Source of the DNA: Pseudomonas parafulva NBRC 16636 = DSM 17004
GTDB taxonomy: Bacteria; Pseudomonadota; Gammaproteobacteria; Pseudomonadales; Pseudomonadaceae
Direction of reading: 5' to 3'
DNA: 64,000 nucleotides
NCBI RefSeq assembly: GCF_000730645.1
Contig: NZ_BBIU01000020.1
Location: 24,582-88,581 of the forward strand
Shown here: piece by piece, positions 9,536-18,246 of the stretch
Numbering within the stretch: position 1 is the stretch's first letter
Layout: every line of letters begins with the position of its first letter
Position numbers and translations under genes: made by a program
Notes under the pieces: generated by a model
Databases searched by the model: none
What the model was told of the DNA's origin: nothing
Seen by the model: the letters and a program-made list of their open reading frames with translations, nothing else

Positions 9536-9973
9536 GTGGAACTCTCGCTCCTTGTTTGGTTGTTGCCGACCCTGGCCCTGGTCATTGGCGTGGTCGTAGG
9601 TTTCGTCGTGGCCCGCCTGTTGCCCAATGCCGCCCCCAGCAGCACACAGCGCCAGCTGGATGACATCCAGCAGCGTTTCGACAGCTACCAGAACCAGGTA
9701 GTTACCCATTTCAACAGCACGGCGGTGCTGGTGAAGAAGCTGAACCAGAGCTACCAGGATGTGCAGGATCACCTGGCCGACGGTGCCAACCACCTGGCCC
9801 TGGACGAGCTGACCCGCCAACGCCTGCTGGCCGCACTGCATTCAGAAGGCGCCCACGGGCACCGTGACCGCCTGACCCCACCGAAGGACACGGCCGAAGT
9901 GCCCCGCGACTACGCGCCCAAGACGCCGAACTCGCCAGGCATGCTGGACGAGAGCTACGGGCTCAAGCATTGA
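9536..9973 (+). CDS. zapG: ZapG/YhcB family inner-membrane protein (DUF1043)
   Basis: A single N-terminal membrane helix (LLVWLLPTLALVIGVVVGFVVARLL) is followed by a heptad-rich cytoplasmic coiled coil and a disordered acidic/proline tail, 145 residues in all. The family (YhcB/ZapG) takes part in cell division and envelope growth. The start codon is GTG at 9536 behind an AGGAAGGA box. A terminator follows the stop directly, so it is monocistronic. Confidence 0.85.
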   Translation: MELSLLVWLLPTLALVIGVVVGFVVARLLPNAAPSSTQRQLDDIQQRFDSYQNQVVTHFNSTAVLVKKLNQSYQDVQDHLADGANHLALDELTRQRLLAALHSEGAHGHRDRLTPPKDTAEVPRDYAPKTPNSPGMLDESYGLKH

Positions 9974-9989
9974 GTCACTGAAAAGAATC

Positions 9990-10012
9990 AAGGCCTCGAA
10001 AGAGGCCTTTTT
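9990..10012 (+). terminator. Rho-independent terminator of zapG
   Basis: The stem AGGCCTC/GAGGCCT (9991-9997 with 10002-10008) has a GAAA loop and is followed by TTTTTCTT. It lies 18 bp after the zapG stop. Confidence 0.92.
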
Positions 10013-10035
10013 CTTGCCCCGTGGAAGAGCTGAAG

Positions 10036-10059
10036 AAAACCCCGCCGAAGCGGGGTTTT
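10036..10059 (-). terminator. Terminator of the small ORF (bidirectional form)
   Basis: A perfect 10-bp stem (10036-10045 with 10050-10059) has a CGAA loop and A/T ends on both sides. On the minus strand it follows the stop codon of the 29-residue ORF by about 10 bp. It can also back up the zapG terminator on the plus strand. Confidence 0.85.
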
Positions 10060-10068
10060 CTACTCAGG

Positions 10069-10158
10069 TCAAGGCTTGCGCCAGGACTGGCCACCTTCTT
10101 CATCGTCACCGCCTGTGCGGCAAATGAACACGTCGATACATGTTGGGACTGCTTCCAT
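10069..10158 (-). CDS. Putative 29-residue protein, unrecognised
   Basis: An ORF of 30 codons starts with ATG (10158-10156) behind AGGAG at 7-base spacing and ends in TGA, followed by a terminator. The product starts MEAVPTCIDVFICR and ends in an acidic/glycine stretch (GGDDEEGGQSWRKP), with two cysteines five residues apart (C7 and C13 positions). There is no signal peptide or membrane helix. It lies downstream of methionine gamma-lyase on the same strand, behind a strong hairpin that abuts its ribosome site. I do not recognise the family; the expression signals are the main evidence that it is real. Confidence 0.55.
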   Translation of the reverse strand: MEAVPTCIDVFICRTGGDDEEGGQSWRKP

Positions 10159-10173
10159 GGTGCAACTCCTCTT

Positions 10174-10203
10174 GGATGTGCTGGTAACGTCACCAGCACA
10201 TCC
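10174..10203 (-). promoter_or_regulatory. 11-bp hairpin in the leader of the small ORF
   Basis: A perfect inverted repeat GGATGTGCTGG / CCAGCACATCC (10174-10184 with 10193-10203) surrounds an 8-base loop. On the minus-strand transcript it ends 3 bases before the AGGAG of the small ORF. It has no T tail, so it is more likely a translation control element, a processing site or an operator than a terminator. Confidence 0.6.
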
Positions 10204-10264
10204 AGCATGCGTTCGCCGCGCTGGATCAGGCATCGGGCAAAGCTTCCAAACAGGCATGTCAAAG

Positions 10265-11461
10265 TCACAAGCAAGCCTGCAGCGCCTGCTCAACATCCGC
10301 CAGCAGATCCTCCACATCCTCCAGCCCCACCGACAAACGCACCAGCCCTTCGGAAATGCCGTGATGCGCCCTCTCCTGGGGCGTGTAGCTGGAGTGGGTC
10401 ATGCTCGCCGGGTGCTGGGCCAACGACTCGGCATCCCCCAGGCTCACGGCCCGTGCGAACAGCTGCAAGGCATTCATGAATCGTCGCCCGGCCTCGATAC
10501 CGCCCTTGAGCTCGAAAGCGATCATGCCACCGGGCAAGCGCATCTGGCGGTTGGCCAACGCATGCTGGGCAAAGGTTGGCAGCCCCGGGTAATGGATCAG
10601 TTCGACCTGCGGCTGGGCTGCGAGGTACTGCGCCACCTGCCCGGCATTAGCGCAGTGGCGGTCCATGCGCAGCGCCAGGGTCTTGATGCCGCGCATCAGC
10701 AGCGCCGCGTCATGGGGCGACAGCACCGCCCCGGTCATGTCCTTGAGCCCCTCCAGGCGGATGCGGTCGACCAAAGCCTGGCGCCCCACCACCAGCCCCG
10801 CAGTAATGTCACCGTGACCGCTCAGGTACTTGGTGGCCGAATGCACCACCAGGTCGGCACCGAGCTCCAGCGGGCGTTGCAGGTAAGGGGTGCAGTAGGT
10901 GTTGTCGACCACCACCCGCACATCCCGCCCGCGTACGGCCTCGGCAACCGCCGCGATGTCGACCAGTTGCATGGTCGGGTTGGCTGGCGTCTCGAAGTAG
11001 ATCATGCGCGTGCGGTCGTTGAGCGCCGCCCTCAATGCCGCCGCATCGTTCAGGTCCACGTGGTGAACCTTTACCCCGAACTCGCCGATGCCATGGTGCA
11101 GAAAGGCGAACGTGCAGCCATACAGCGTGCGCCCGACAATCAACTCGTCGCCCGGGCGCAGCAGCGTCCACATCGTCGAGGTAATGGCACCCATGCCCGA
11201 AGCCAGCGCCAGCCCCGCTTCGCCGCCCTCCAAGGAGGCCATGCGCTGCTCCAGCAGGGCCAGGGTGGGGTTGGAAATACGGCTGTAGAAATGCCCGGCC
11301 TGCTCCCCGGCAAAGCACGCAGCACCGTACTCAACCGTAGGGAAGGCATAGGTGGCAGTTTGGTAGACAGGCGGCACCAAGGCACCGCCCTGGGTCAAGG
11401 GGTCGTACCCGTAATGGATCGCCCGCGTAGAAAAACCGGTGTTGTTGTCGGAGCCGCGCAT
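10265..11461 (-). CDS. mdeA: L-methionine gamma-lyase
   Basis: This PLP enzyme splits L-methionine into methanethiol, ammonia and 2-oxobutanoate. The 398 residues equal the length of the characterised P. putida enzyme, and long stretches are the same (for example GEQAGHFYSRISNPTL). The lyase-specific Cys116 is present in RTLYGCTFAF, and the PLP lysine is K211 in SATKYLSGHGD. Cystathionine lyases lack Cys116, which supports this call. It is divergent from an Lrp-type regulator, the mdeA-mdeR arrangement known in P. putida. Confidence 0.93.
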   Translation of the reverse strand: MRGSDNNTGFSTRAIHYGYDPLTQGGALVPPVYQTATYAFPTVEYGAACFAGEQAGHFYSRISNPTLALLEQRMASLEGGEAGLALASGMGAITSTMWTLLRPGDELIVGRTLYGCTFAFLHHGIGEFGVKVHHVDLNDAAALRAALNDRTRMIYFETPANPTMQLVDIAAVAEAVRGRDVRVVVDNTYCTPYLQRPLELGADLVVHSATKYLSGHGDITAGLVVGRQALVDRIRLEGLKDMTGAVLSPHDAALLMRGIKTLALRMDRHCANAGQVAQYLAAQPQVELIHYPGLPTFAQHALANRQMRLPGGMIAFELKGGIEAGRRFMNALQLFARAVSLGDAESLAQHPASMTHSSYTPQERAHHGISEGLVRLSVGLEDVEDLLADVEQALQACL

Positions 11462-11587
11462 GGCAACTGCCTCTTGTAGGTTGCTCTAAGCTTATGCCAG
11501 CACAATCCAAGAATTTTTCCAAAATCGCCAGCCTAACTACGCTGCTTTGGAACAGAAACAATAAACCTGAATATTTGAGGGCAAATC
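11462..11587. promoter_or_regulatory. Divergent promoter region mdeA / mdeR
   Basis: The 126-bp gap between two divergent starts is AT-rich in the middle (AAGAATTTTTCCAAAATC, about 11509-11526). This fits Lrp-type binding, which favours AT-rich DNA with low sequence specificity. No convincing sigma-70 -35/-10 pair was found on the mdeA side. Confidence 0.5.
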
Positions 11588-12067
11588 ATGCCTGCACCCC
11601 TGGACCGCATCGACCGCGCCCTGCTCGCCGCCTTGCAGAACAATGCCCGCCTGACGGTCGCTGAACTCGCCGACCTGGTATCGCTGACTACCTCGCCCTG
11701 CTGGCGCAGGGTCAAGCTGCTGGAGGAGAACGGCTATATCACCGGCTACCAGGCCATGCTTTCACCCAAGTCGCTAGGGTTCGGGGTAACCGCCTTCGTC
11801 AGCATCATGATGGATTCCCACACCAAGCCCATGGCGCTGGCGTTCGAGCAGCGGCTGATGGAGATACCCGAGATTGTCGCCTGCCATCACATTTCCGGGC
11901 GGTACGATTTTTTGCTGGAAATCGTGGCCAGCGACCTGGAGTCCTTCGGCGAATTTGCCCGTGAGGTGCTGCAGCGCCTGCCGGGGGTGAAGGAGATCTA
12001 TTCGAGTTTTTCCTACAAGGCGGTGAAGGAGCGGCGAATGGTCCCCGTCGCGGAAAAACACATTTGA
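11588..12067 (+). CDS. mdeR: Lrp/AsnC family regulator, likely activator of mdeA
   Basis: The 159-residue protein has an N-terminal helix-turn-helix (LDRIDRALLAALQNNARLTVAELADLVSLTTSPCWRRVKLLEENGYI) and a C-terminal RAM-type effector domain (about 70-150). In P. putida, MdeR is the Lrp-type gene divergent from mdeA and activates it. The assignment rests on this arrangement. It starts at ATG 11588 behind a GAGGG box and converges on the AraC-type gene, 33 bp away. Confidence 0.85.
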   Translation: MPAPLDRIDRALLAALQNNARLTVAELADLVSLTTSPCWRRVKLLEENGYITGYQAMLSPKSLGFGVTAFVSIMMDSHTKPMALAFEQRLMEIPEIVACHHISGRYDFLLEIVASDLESFGEFAREVLQRLPGVKEIYSSFSYKAVKERRMVPVAEKHI

Positions 12068-12100
12068 ACAACACCGGCCGTGGTGCATGCAAGCGCCGTT

Positions 12101-13051
12101 TCAGTCCAAAGACACTTTCGTGCCCCGGTTCAATAAAGTGCACGGCGCCACACCAAATGCCTTGCGAAACGCGTGGCTGTAATGGGAAAAATCGCTGAAG
12201 CCATAATCCAGCGCCGCCTGGGAAATGCTCTTGACTCGGCCGCGCTCCAACGCAGTGCGGCTGGCATCCAGGCGCTCTTTCCAGATGGCCGCCGCCGGGG
12301 TTTTCTGGTGGCGGGCGAAGGCCCGGGTAACGGTGCGCGTCGACACATGATGCACCTGCGCCAGGCGTTCCAGGTTGAGGTCGGGGTCGGCCAGGTGCTG
12401 GCGGATGTAGTGCATGACCCGGCCATGCAGGTCAAGTTCGTGCTGAGTGACGGTCAGGTCCTGCCACTCAAGGCTCAATACCAGCAGATCGAGCAAGGTG
12501 TCGGCGTAGCGCTCGCTGAGCACGTCGCTGCCAACCGTACCGTGGCTGGCTGCCTGCTGAATCATTGCCCGCAATGGCAATACGCCCGGCCGCCGCTGAT
12601 CCAGCAGCATGCCGGTGCGTTGCTCGATGGCCGGTACACGGGTAGCCAGCCACGCCCGGGGGATACGCAGCAGGTGGTTTTCGGTACCACCCAGGCTGAA
12701 ACGGAAACACTGGTCTGCGTCGTAAAGAAACACGTCCTCGGCAGAAAACGCAGCCTGTCGCCCACCTTGCTCGAATTGCCCGAAGCCTTTTGGGGTGAAT
12801 GCCAGCCACAGGTCGTCATTCGGATCGCTGCGCACGTGACCCGGTTTGCGCGCCCAGTGATGCAGGGGTGAGGACAGGGTATAGAGCTCGAGCGCACCGA
12901 TGCCCTTCACCGCCAGCATGCCTTCGAAATCGCTCTGCGACGCGGGTTGGCTGTCGGCCTTGAGGCAGTGCTGGCAGACCACATCCTTCCAGTAATCGAA
13001 ACGACGTGGCGCTTCCACTGCGACGGTCGAGTAGTGGCTGGGCACAGGCAT
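12101..13051 (-). CDS. AraC/XylS-type regulator of the aldoxime/nitrile cluster
   Basis: The 316-residue protein has an N-terminal cupin-like effector domain (about 1-190) of the FeaR/NhhR sort. The C-terminal AraC helix-turn-helix pair follows (LNLERLAQVHHVSTRTVTRAFARH, then ISQAALDYGFSDFSHYSHAFRKAFG). It is transcribed away from oxd across a 356-bp gap. AraC-type activators control aldoxime and nitrile clusters in Rhodococcus and Pseudomonas, so the role as local activator is likely but inferred. Confidence 0.85.
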   Translation of the reverse strand: MPVPSHYSTVAVEAPRRFDYWKDVVCQHCLKADSQPASQSDFEGMLAVKGIGALELYTLSSPLHHWARKPGHVRSDPNDDLWLAFTPKGFGQFEQGGRQAAFSAEDVFLYDADQCFRFSLGGTENHLLRIPRAWLATRVPAIEQRTGMLLDQRRPGVLPLRAMIQQAASHGTVGSDVLSERYADTLLDLLVLSLEWQDLTVTQHELDLHGRVMHYIRQHLADPDLNLERLAQVHHVSTRTVTRAFARHQKTPAAAIWKERLDASRTALERGRVKSISQAALDYGFSDFSHYSHAFRKAFGVAPCTLLNRGTKVSLD

Positions 13052-13407
13052 GGCACTTACCTCACAAGGCGGACTGCGTCATGAATCGGGAGAGTCGCGG
13101 GCAACTCGCCAACCGATTTTTCAGCAAGTTCCACGCCAGCCCGGTAACCGCCGCCCCACGCTGCCGGGGCAGCAGCACGCCCCAGTAAGTGCCTCCCAAT
13201 GGCGCACGTGGCGCGCGCCCGGCACCACCCTCGAACACGCCTGCCTCCGTGGCGTGAACCTGTCCTTTCCAGCCAATCGGTTGTCACGCCGAACAAAGCG
13301 GATGGGCCTTGCGCTGCATAACGTTTAGGCAACACCGGCCATTTCCCCGGTGCCCTCCAAGGCCACTGCGTGCGGCCTGATGAACATCAAGAAGAAAGGA
13401 GCAGCCT
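13052..13407. promoter_or_regulatory. Divergent control region AraC gene / oxd
   Basis: This 356-bp gap has no credible gene. It holds the oxd ribosome site (AAAGGAG at 13395-13401) and a 6-bp inverted repeat CACCGG/CCGGTG (13333-13338 with 13347-13352). A TTGTCA motif lies near 13287, but no good -10 at 17 bp was seen. An activator-dependent promoter would fit. Direct repeats typical of AraC operators were not identified by eye. Confidence 0.5.
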
Positions 13408-14493
13408 ATGGAATCCGCGATCGACAAGCACCTCAAGTGCCCAAGAAGCCTGTCCCGCCGTGTGCCCGACGACTACCAACCGCCCTTCCCCATGTGGGTG
13501 GCCCGCGCCGGCGAGCACATGCAGCAGGTGGTGATGGCTTACCTGGGCGTGCAGTACCAGGGCCAGCAACACCAGCCCGCCGCGCTGCAGGCCATGGGCC
13601 AGATCGTGGCGAGCTTCAGCCTGGCCGATGGCCCGCTGAACCATGACCTGACCCACCACACCGACAACAGTGGCTACGACAACCTGATGGTGGTCGGCTA
13701 CTGGAAAGACCCGGCCGCCTATGGCCGCTGGCTGAACTCACCGGAAGTGGCCCAGTGGTGGGCAGCCGAAGCGCGGCTGCAGGATGGGCTCGGATATTTC
13801 CGCGAGATCATCGCCCCACGGGCAGAACAGTTCGAAACGCTGTATGCCTTCCAGGACCGGCTGCCGGGTGTAGGCGCTGTAATGGACAGCACCAGCGGCG
13901 AGATCGAGGAACATGGCTACTGGGGCTCCATGCGCGACCGTTTCCCGGTGTCACAGACCGACTGGATGCTGCCCGACGGCGAATTGCGCATCGTCAGTGG
14001 TGACCCTGCCAAAGGCGGCCGGGTGGTGGTGCGCGGCCATGACAACATTGCGTTGATTCGTTCCGGGCAGGACTGGGTGGAGGCCGAGGCCGAGGAACGC
14101 TCGCTGTACCTTGACGAGATCCTTCCCACCCTGCAGGCAGGCATGGATTTCTTGCGTGACCAGGGGGCGCCACTGGGCTGCTACAGCAACCGCTTCGTAC
14201 GCAATATCGACCTGCAGGGCAACCTGCTCGACTCAAGCTACAACATCGGCCACTGGCGGTCGGTTGAAAAGCTCGAGCGCTGGGCCGAGTCGCACCCTAC
14301 CCACCTGCGCATCTTCGTCACCTTCTTCCGCGTGGCAAGCGGCCTGGAAAAACTGCGCTTGTACCATGAGGTGTCCGTGAGCGATGGCCGCCAGCAGCTG
14401 TTCGAGTACATCAACTGCCACCCCCATACCGGCATGATGCGCGATGCGCTACCCGCCGCTACCGGCTGCCCGCACCAGGCGCACGCATCATGA
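13408..14493 (+). CDS. oxd: Aldoxime dehydratase (haem enzyme)
   Basis: It dehydrates aldoximes to nitriles using ferrous haem b and acts in the cytoplasm as the first step of the cluster. The length of 361 residues fits the family (about 350). The catalytic residues fall at the numbers known for Oxd enzymes: Arg178, Ser219, His299 as proximal haem ligand (SHPTHL) and distal His320 (RLYHEV). It starts at ATG 13408 behind AGGAG. Its stop overlaps the next ORF (ATGA). Whether it prefers aryl- or alkylaldoximes cannot be read from the sequence. Confidence 0.95.
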   Translation: MESAIDKHLKCPRSLSRRVPDDYQPPFPMWVARAGEHMQQVVMAYLGVQYQGQQHQPAALQAMGQIVASFSLADGPLNHDLTHHTDNSGYDNLMVVGYWKDPAAYGRWLNSPEVAQWWAAEARLQDGLGYFREIIAPRAEQFETLYAFQDRLPGVGAVMDSTSGEIEEHGYWGSMRDRFPVSQTDWMLPDGELRIVSGDPAKGGRVVVRGHDNIALIRSGQDWVEAEAEERSLYLDEILPTLQAGMDFLRDQGAPLGCYSNRFVRNIDLQGNLLDSSYNIGHWRSVEKLERWAESHPTHLRIFVTFFRVASGLEKLRLYHEVSVSDGRQQLFEYINCHPHTGMMRDALPAATGCPHQAHAS

Positions 14494-14504
14494 GGGCGCA
14501 CGGC

Positions 14505-15371
14505 ATGAACAAGTTGCGCCTGCTTACCCTAAGCGCGTTGCTGCCAGCCGCCGCAGCCCAGGCCGTGGAAGTGGCACCCGGGGACTACGAACAGTACCCG
14601 GTGGGCGCCACCATCGGTGCGCTGTACTACCAGCACTCCACCACCAACGCGGCCTACGCCCAGGGCCACAAGATAAGCTCGGACTTCAAGCTCAGGTCGG
14701 AGGTGGGCATTCTGCGCTTGCTGCACGTCATCGCCCTGAGTGACACGGTGACCGTCGACCCACAGTTCCTGCTGCCCTTCGGCCATGTGTCCAGCAGCGG
14801 CGATGCGTCGCCTCTGGGCAATGCCGACGGTATCGGCGACTTGATCCTGGCTGCGCCGTTCAAGCTACGGCTCAACGAAGCCCGGGACACCCTCAGCCTG
14901 ACCCCGTACCTGTTCGTGCCCACGGGCAACTACGACCGCGATGACCCGCTGAACATCGGCGAAAACCGGTGGAAGTTCGAACTGCAGGGCGCCTACATCA
15001 AGCACTTCGACGCCCACTGGGCGGTGGACCTGGTCGGTGGCGCCACCTGGTATGGCGACAACGACGATTACGGGCCAGCTGGCCAGAAACTGGAGCAGGA
15101 CGTGTCCTACGCTGCACAGATCATGGCCCGCTACATGCCGGACACGGCCACCACCTTTGCCGTTGGCGTCGGCCGCACCTGGGGCGGCGAAACCGAGGTC
15201 GCGCGGGTGGACCAGGACAACCGCCTAGGCACTACCAACCTGCGCCTGACCGCCACCCGTTTCGTCACTGCGCAGGACCAGCTGCAGCTGCAACTGGGGC
15301 GCGACCTGTCGGTGGACAACGGGCCCAAGGAGAACCTGCGCATCAACCTGCGCTATGCACACATCTTCTGA
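14505..15371 (+). CDS. Outer-membrane channel of the phenol MetA-degradation type
   Basis: The signal peptide MNKLRLLTLSALLPAAAAQA is followed by a beta-rich mature protein ending in ..LRYAHIF, the terminal Phe typical of outer-membrane barrels. It resembles the family often named transporter or MetA-pathway phenol degradation-like (PF13557), seen beside aromatic and nitrile catabolic genes. The ATG at 14505 has GAGGG 8 bases upstream and gives a clean signal peptide of a 288-residue protein. An ATG at 14490 would add five residues. Its likely job is uptake of the aldoxime, nitrile or amide (inference). Confidence 0.75.
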   Translation: MNKLRLLTLSALLPAAAAQAVEVAPGDYEQYPVGATIGALYYQHSTTNAAYAQGHKISSDFKLRSEVGILRLLHVIALSDTVTVDPQFLLPFGHVSSSGDASPLGNADGIGDLILAAPFKLRLNEARDTLSLTPYLFVPTGNYDRDDPLNIGENRWKFELQGAYIKHFDAHWAVDLVGGATWYGDNDDYGPAGQKLEQDVSYAAQIMARYMPDTATTFAVGVGRTWGGETEVARVDQDNRLGTTNLRLTATRFVTAQDQLQLQLGRDLSVDNGPKENLRINLRYAHIF

Positions 15372-15418
15372 GGCAGCGTACCCCGCATTCATCACCCAAT
15401 ACCTGAAAGGATTGCCCC

Positions 15419-16933
15419 ATGGCCATCGTCCGCCCCACCGCAACACAGATACAAGACCTCGCCCAACGTCTGCACATGCAACTGAGCCCCGAACAGGCCA
15501 CGGAGTACCTGGCACTGATGCAAGGCAGCTTCGATGCCTATGACCTGATCGACGAGTTGCCCGACTACACCCCGGTCACAGCTGGCAAGCCGCGCACCAG
15601 CCATCGCCCGACCGACGCCGAAAACCCGCTGAATGCCTGGTACCAGCGCACCGAAATCAGTGGTGCTAGCGATGGCAAGCTGGCCGGGCGCAGTGTGGCC
15701 CTGAAGGACAACATCGCCCTGGCCGGTGTGCCGATGATGAACGGCGCCGCCCCCCTGGAAGGGTTCGTGCCGGGGTTCGACGCCACCGTGGTGACACGCC
15801 TGCTGGAGGCCGGGGCCACCATCGTCGGCAAGGCGACCTGCGAGCACTACTGCATCTCCGGCGGCAGCCACACGTCCGACCCTGCCCCGGTCCACAACCC
15901 GCACCGTCACGGTTACGCGTCCGGGGGCTCGTCCTCGGGCAGTGCGGCGCTGGTCGCCGCTGGCCAGGTGGACATGGCCATTGGCGGTGACCAGGGCGGC
16001 TCCATTCGCATCCCGTCGGCCTTCTGCGGTACCTACGGCATGAAGCCCACCCACGGCCTGGTGCCCTACACCGGCATCATGGCCATCGAGGCGACCATCG
16101 ACCACGCTGGCCCCATCACCGCCAACGTGCGCGACAACGCGCTGATGCTGGAGGTGCTGGCCGGTGCCGACGGCCTGGACCCGCGCCAGGCCGCGCCGCA
16201 GGTGGACCACTACACCCAGTATCTGGACCGCGGCGTCAGCGGCCTGCGCATCGGCGTCCTCCAGGAAGGCTTCGAGCTGGACAACCTGGACCCACGGGTA
16301 CGCGACACCGTGCACGCCGCCATCGAACGCCTGAGCGCACTGGGCGCGGTGGTGGAACCGGTATCCGTCGCCGAGCATCGGCTGGCCGGCGCGCTGTGGC
16401 ACCCCATCGGTTGCGAGGGCCTGACCCACCAGCTGATGCACGCAAACGGCGCCGGGTTCAACTGGAAGGGCTTGTACGACGTGGCGCTGCTGGACAAACA
16501 GGCCGGCTGGCGCAACCAGGCTGATGTGCTGTCGCCCTCACTGAAGCTGTGCATGCTGGTGGGCCAGTACGGCCTGGAGCGGTACCACGGGCGCTACTAC
16601 GCCAAGGCCCAGAACATTGCCCGCCTGGCCCGCGCAGGGTATGACCAGGCGCTGCAGCGCTACGACCTGCTGGTGCTGCCAACCGTGCCGATCATCGCCC
16701 AACCCCACCCGCCGGCAGGCTGTTCGATCAGCGAATACGTAGCCCGGGCGCTGGAGATGATCGGCAACACCAGCGCCCAGGACATCACCGGCCACCCGGC
16801 CATGTCCATCCCGTGCGGGAACGTGGACGGCCTGCCGGTGGGCCTGATGCTGGTGGGCAAGCACTACGCCGAGGGCCTGCTGTACCAGGCCGCCAGCGCC
16901 TTCGAAGCCAGCGTCGACTGGCGAACCCTTTGA
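15419..16933 (+). CDS. Amidase (amidase-signature family), nitrile pathway
   Basis: It hydrolyses the amide made by nitrile hydratase to a carboxylic acid and ammonia. The 504-residue protein has the Ser-cisSer-Lys triad at K96 (VALKDN), S171 (GGSSSGSAA) and S195 ([12 protein letters not shown]). These are the residue numbers of the Rhodococcus nitrile-cluster amidase. An N-terminal helical domain (about 1-70) is also typical of that type. It lies 29 bp before the nitrile hydratase alpha gene. Confidence 0.93.
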   Translation: MAIVRPTATQIQDLAQRLHMQLSPEQATEYLALMQGSFDAYDLIDELPDYTPVTAGKPRTSHRPTDAENPLNAWYQRTEISGASDGKLAGRSVALKDNIALAGVPMMNGAAPLEGFVPGFDATVVTRLLEAGATIVGKATCEHYCISGGSHTSDPAPVHNPHRHGYASGGSSSGSAALVAAGQVDMAIGGDQGGSIRIPSAFCGTYGMKPTHGLVPYTGIMAIEATIDHAGPITANVRDNALMLEVLAGADGLDPRQAAPQVDHYTQYLDRGVSGLRIGVLQEGFELDNLDPRVRDTVHAAIERLSALGAVVEPVSVAEHRLAGALWHPIGCEGLTHQLMHANGAGFNWKGLYDVALLDKQAGWRNQADVLSPSLKLCMLVGQYGLERYHGRYYAKAQNIARLARAGYDQALQRYDLLVLPTVPIIAQPHPPAGCSISEYVARALEMIGNTSAQDITGHPAMSIPCGNVDGLPVGLMLVGKHYAEGLLYQAASAFEASVDWRTL

Positions 16934-16962
16934 CCGCAATGCCTGATCAGGAGCCCACCATC

Positions 16963-17562
16963 ATGAGCACATCAGTGCCAACCACCGACACCTCGACCCC
17001 GGGCCAGCGTGCCCGGGCGCTGCTGAAAGTGATGCAGGACAAGGGCATGGTGCCCGACGGCTACATCGAACAGCTCACCGACCTGATGGAGAACCAGTGG
17101 GACCCGGCCAACGGCGCGCGGGTGGTCGCCCGTGCCTGGGTCGATGAAGATTACCGCCGCCTGTTGCTGGAAGACGGCACCGCCGCCTGCGCCGAGTACG
17201 GCTACACCGGCCCCCAGGGCGAGTACATCGTGGCCCTGGAAGACACCCCCACGGTCAAGAACGTGATCGTCTGCAGCCTCTGCTCGTGCACCAACTGGCC
17301 GGTGCTCGGCCTGCCACCTGAGTGGTACAAGAGCTTCGAATTCCGCGCCCGCCTGGTGCGCGAAGGCCGCACGGTATTGCGCGAACTCGGCACCGAGCTG
17401 CCGCCCGACATGCAGGTCTGTGTGTGGGACACCAGTGCCGAGAGCCGCTACCTGGTACTGCCCCAACGCCCGGCCGGCAGCGAGCACCTGGATGAAGAGG
17501 CGCTGCGCCGCCTGGTCACCAAGGATGTGCTGATCGGCGTCGCCCTGCCCGTGGTGCGCTAG
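16963..17562 (+). CDS. nhpA: Nitrile hydratase, alpha subunit (Fe type)
   Basis: It forms the metal centre of nitrile hydratase, which hydrates nitriles to amides. The 199 residues start MSTSVPTTDTSTPGQ at ATG 16963, behind AGGAG with 9-base spacing. The in-frame ORF runs further upstream inside the amidase gene, so that part is excluded. The metal motif V-C104-S-L-C107-S-C109-T carries Ser/Thr at the positions that mark the non-haem iron form; cobalt enzymes have VCTLCSCY. It is very like the P. chlororaphis B23 subunit. Confidence 0.95.
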   Translation: MSTSVPTTDTSTPGQRARALLKVMQDKGMVPDGYIEQLTDLMENQWDPANGARVVARAWVDEDYRRLLLEDGTAACAEYGYTGPQGEYIVALEDTPTVKNVIVCSLCSCTNWPVLGLPPEWYKSFEFRARLVREGRTVLRELGTELPPDMQVCVWDTSAESRYLVLPQRPAGSEHLDEEALRRLVTKDVLIGVALPVVR

Positions 17563-17598
17563 GCGCACCTTTTCCCCATTCCACACAGGTAAAGCGCA

Positions 17599-18246
17599 AT
17601 GGACGGATTTCACGATCTCGGCGGTTTTCAGGGCTTCGGCAAGGTCGCCCACCGCATCGACACCCTCAGCTACAAACCGGTCTTCAAGGAAGACTGGGAG
17701 CACCTGGCGTACAGCCTGATGTTCGTGGCCAGTGACCACCTGGGCCTGTTCAGCATCGACGAGGCCCGCCATGCCGTGGAGCGCCTGGATGTGCGCCAGC
17801 ATGTGGGCACCACCTATTACGAACGCTATGTCATCGCCACCGCCTCGCTGCTGGTGGAGGCGCAGGCCATCACCCAGGAGGCGCTGGACGAAGCCCTGGG
17901 CTCACCGTTCAAGTTGGCCAACCCGCCCCACAGCAAGGGGCGGGCGGCCATCACCGACCGCCCGCCGTTCGAGGTGGGCCAGCGGGTACGGGTACGTGAC
18001 GAGCGCTTCGCCGGCCACGTGCGTTGCCCCGCCTACGTGCGGGGCAAGGAAGGCGTGGTGCTGCACCGCACCCGCGAACGCTGGCCGTTCCCCGACAGCA
18101 TCGGCCACGGTGACCGCTCGGCGGCGCTGCAACCCACCTACCACGTGCAGTTCGAGGTGCGGGACCTGTGGGGCGAGGCGGCAGACGACGGGCGTGTGGT
18201 GGTCGACCTGTTTGAGAGCTACCTGGACCCGGTGCAGCCGGCATGA
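17599..18246 (+). CDS. nhpB: Nitrile hydratase, beta subunit
   Basis: This is the partner of the alpha subunit, which completes the active-site cleft. The 215 residues start [16 protein letters not shown], as in P. chlororaphis. The C-terminal SH3-like barrel ([12 protein letters not shown]..) ends at DLFESYLDP. Arginines that contact the modified cysteines are expected in the [12 protein letters not shown] and [12 protein letters not shown] segments. The alpha-beta-activator order is usual for Fe-type operons, and the stop overlaps the activator start (ATGA at 18243-18246). Confidence 0.95.
   Translation: MDGFHDLGGFQGFGKVAHRIDTLSYKPVFKEDWEHLAYSLMFVASDHLGLFSIDEARHAVERLDVRQHVGTTYYERYVIATASLLVEAQAITQEALDEALGSPFKLANPPHSKGRAAITDRPPFEVGQRVRVRDERFAGHVRCPAYVRGKEGVVLHRTRERWPFPDSIGHGDRSAALQPTYHVQFEVRDLWGEAADDGRVVVDLFESYLDPVQPA

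Noticed and set aside
16813..16962. N-terminal extension of nitrile hydratase alpha into the amidase gene
   Set aside because: The known subunit start MSTS with AGGAG at 9-base spacing lies at 16963, and the upstream part overlaps the amidase coding sequence.
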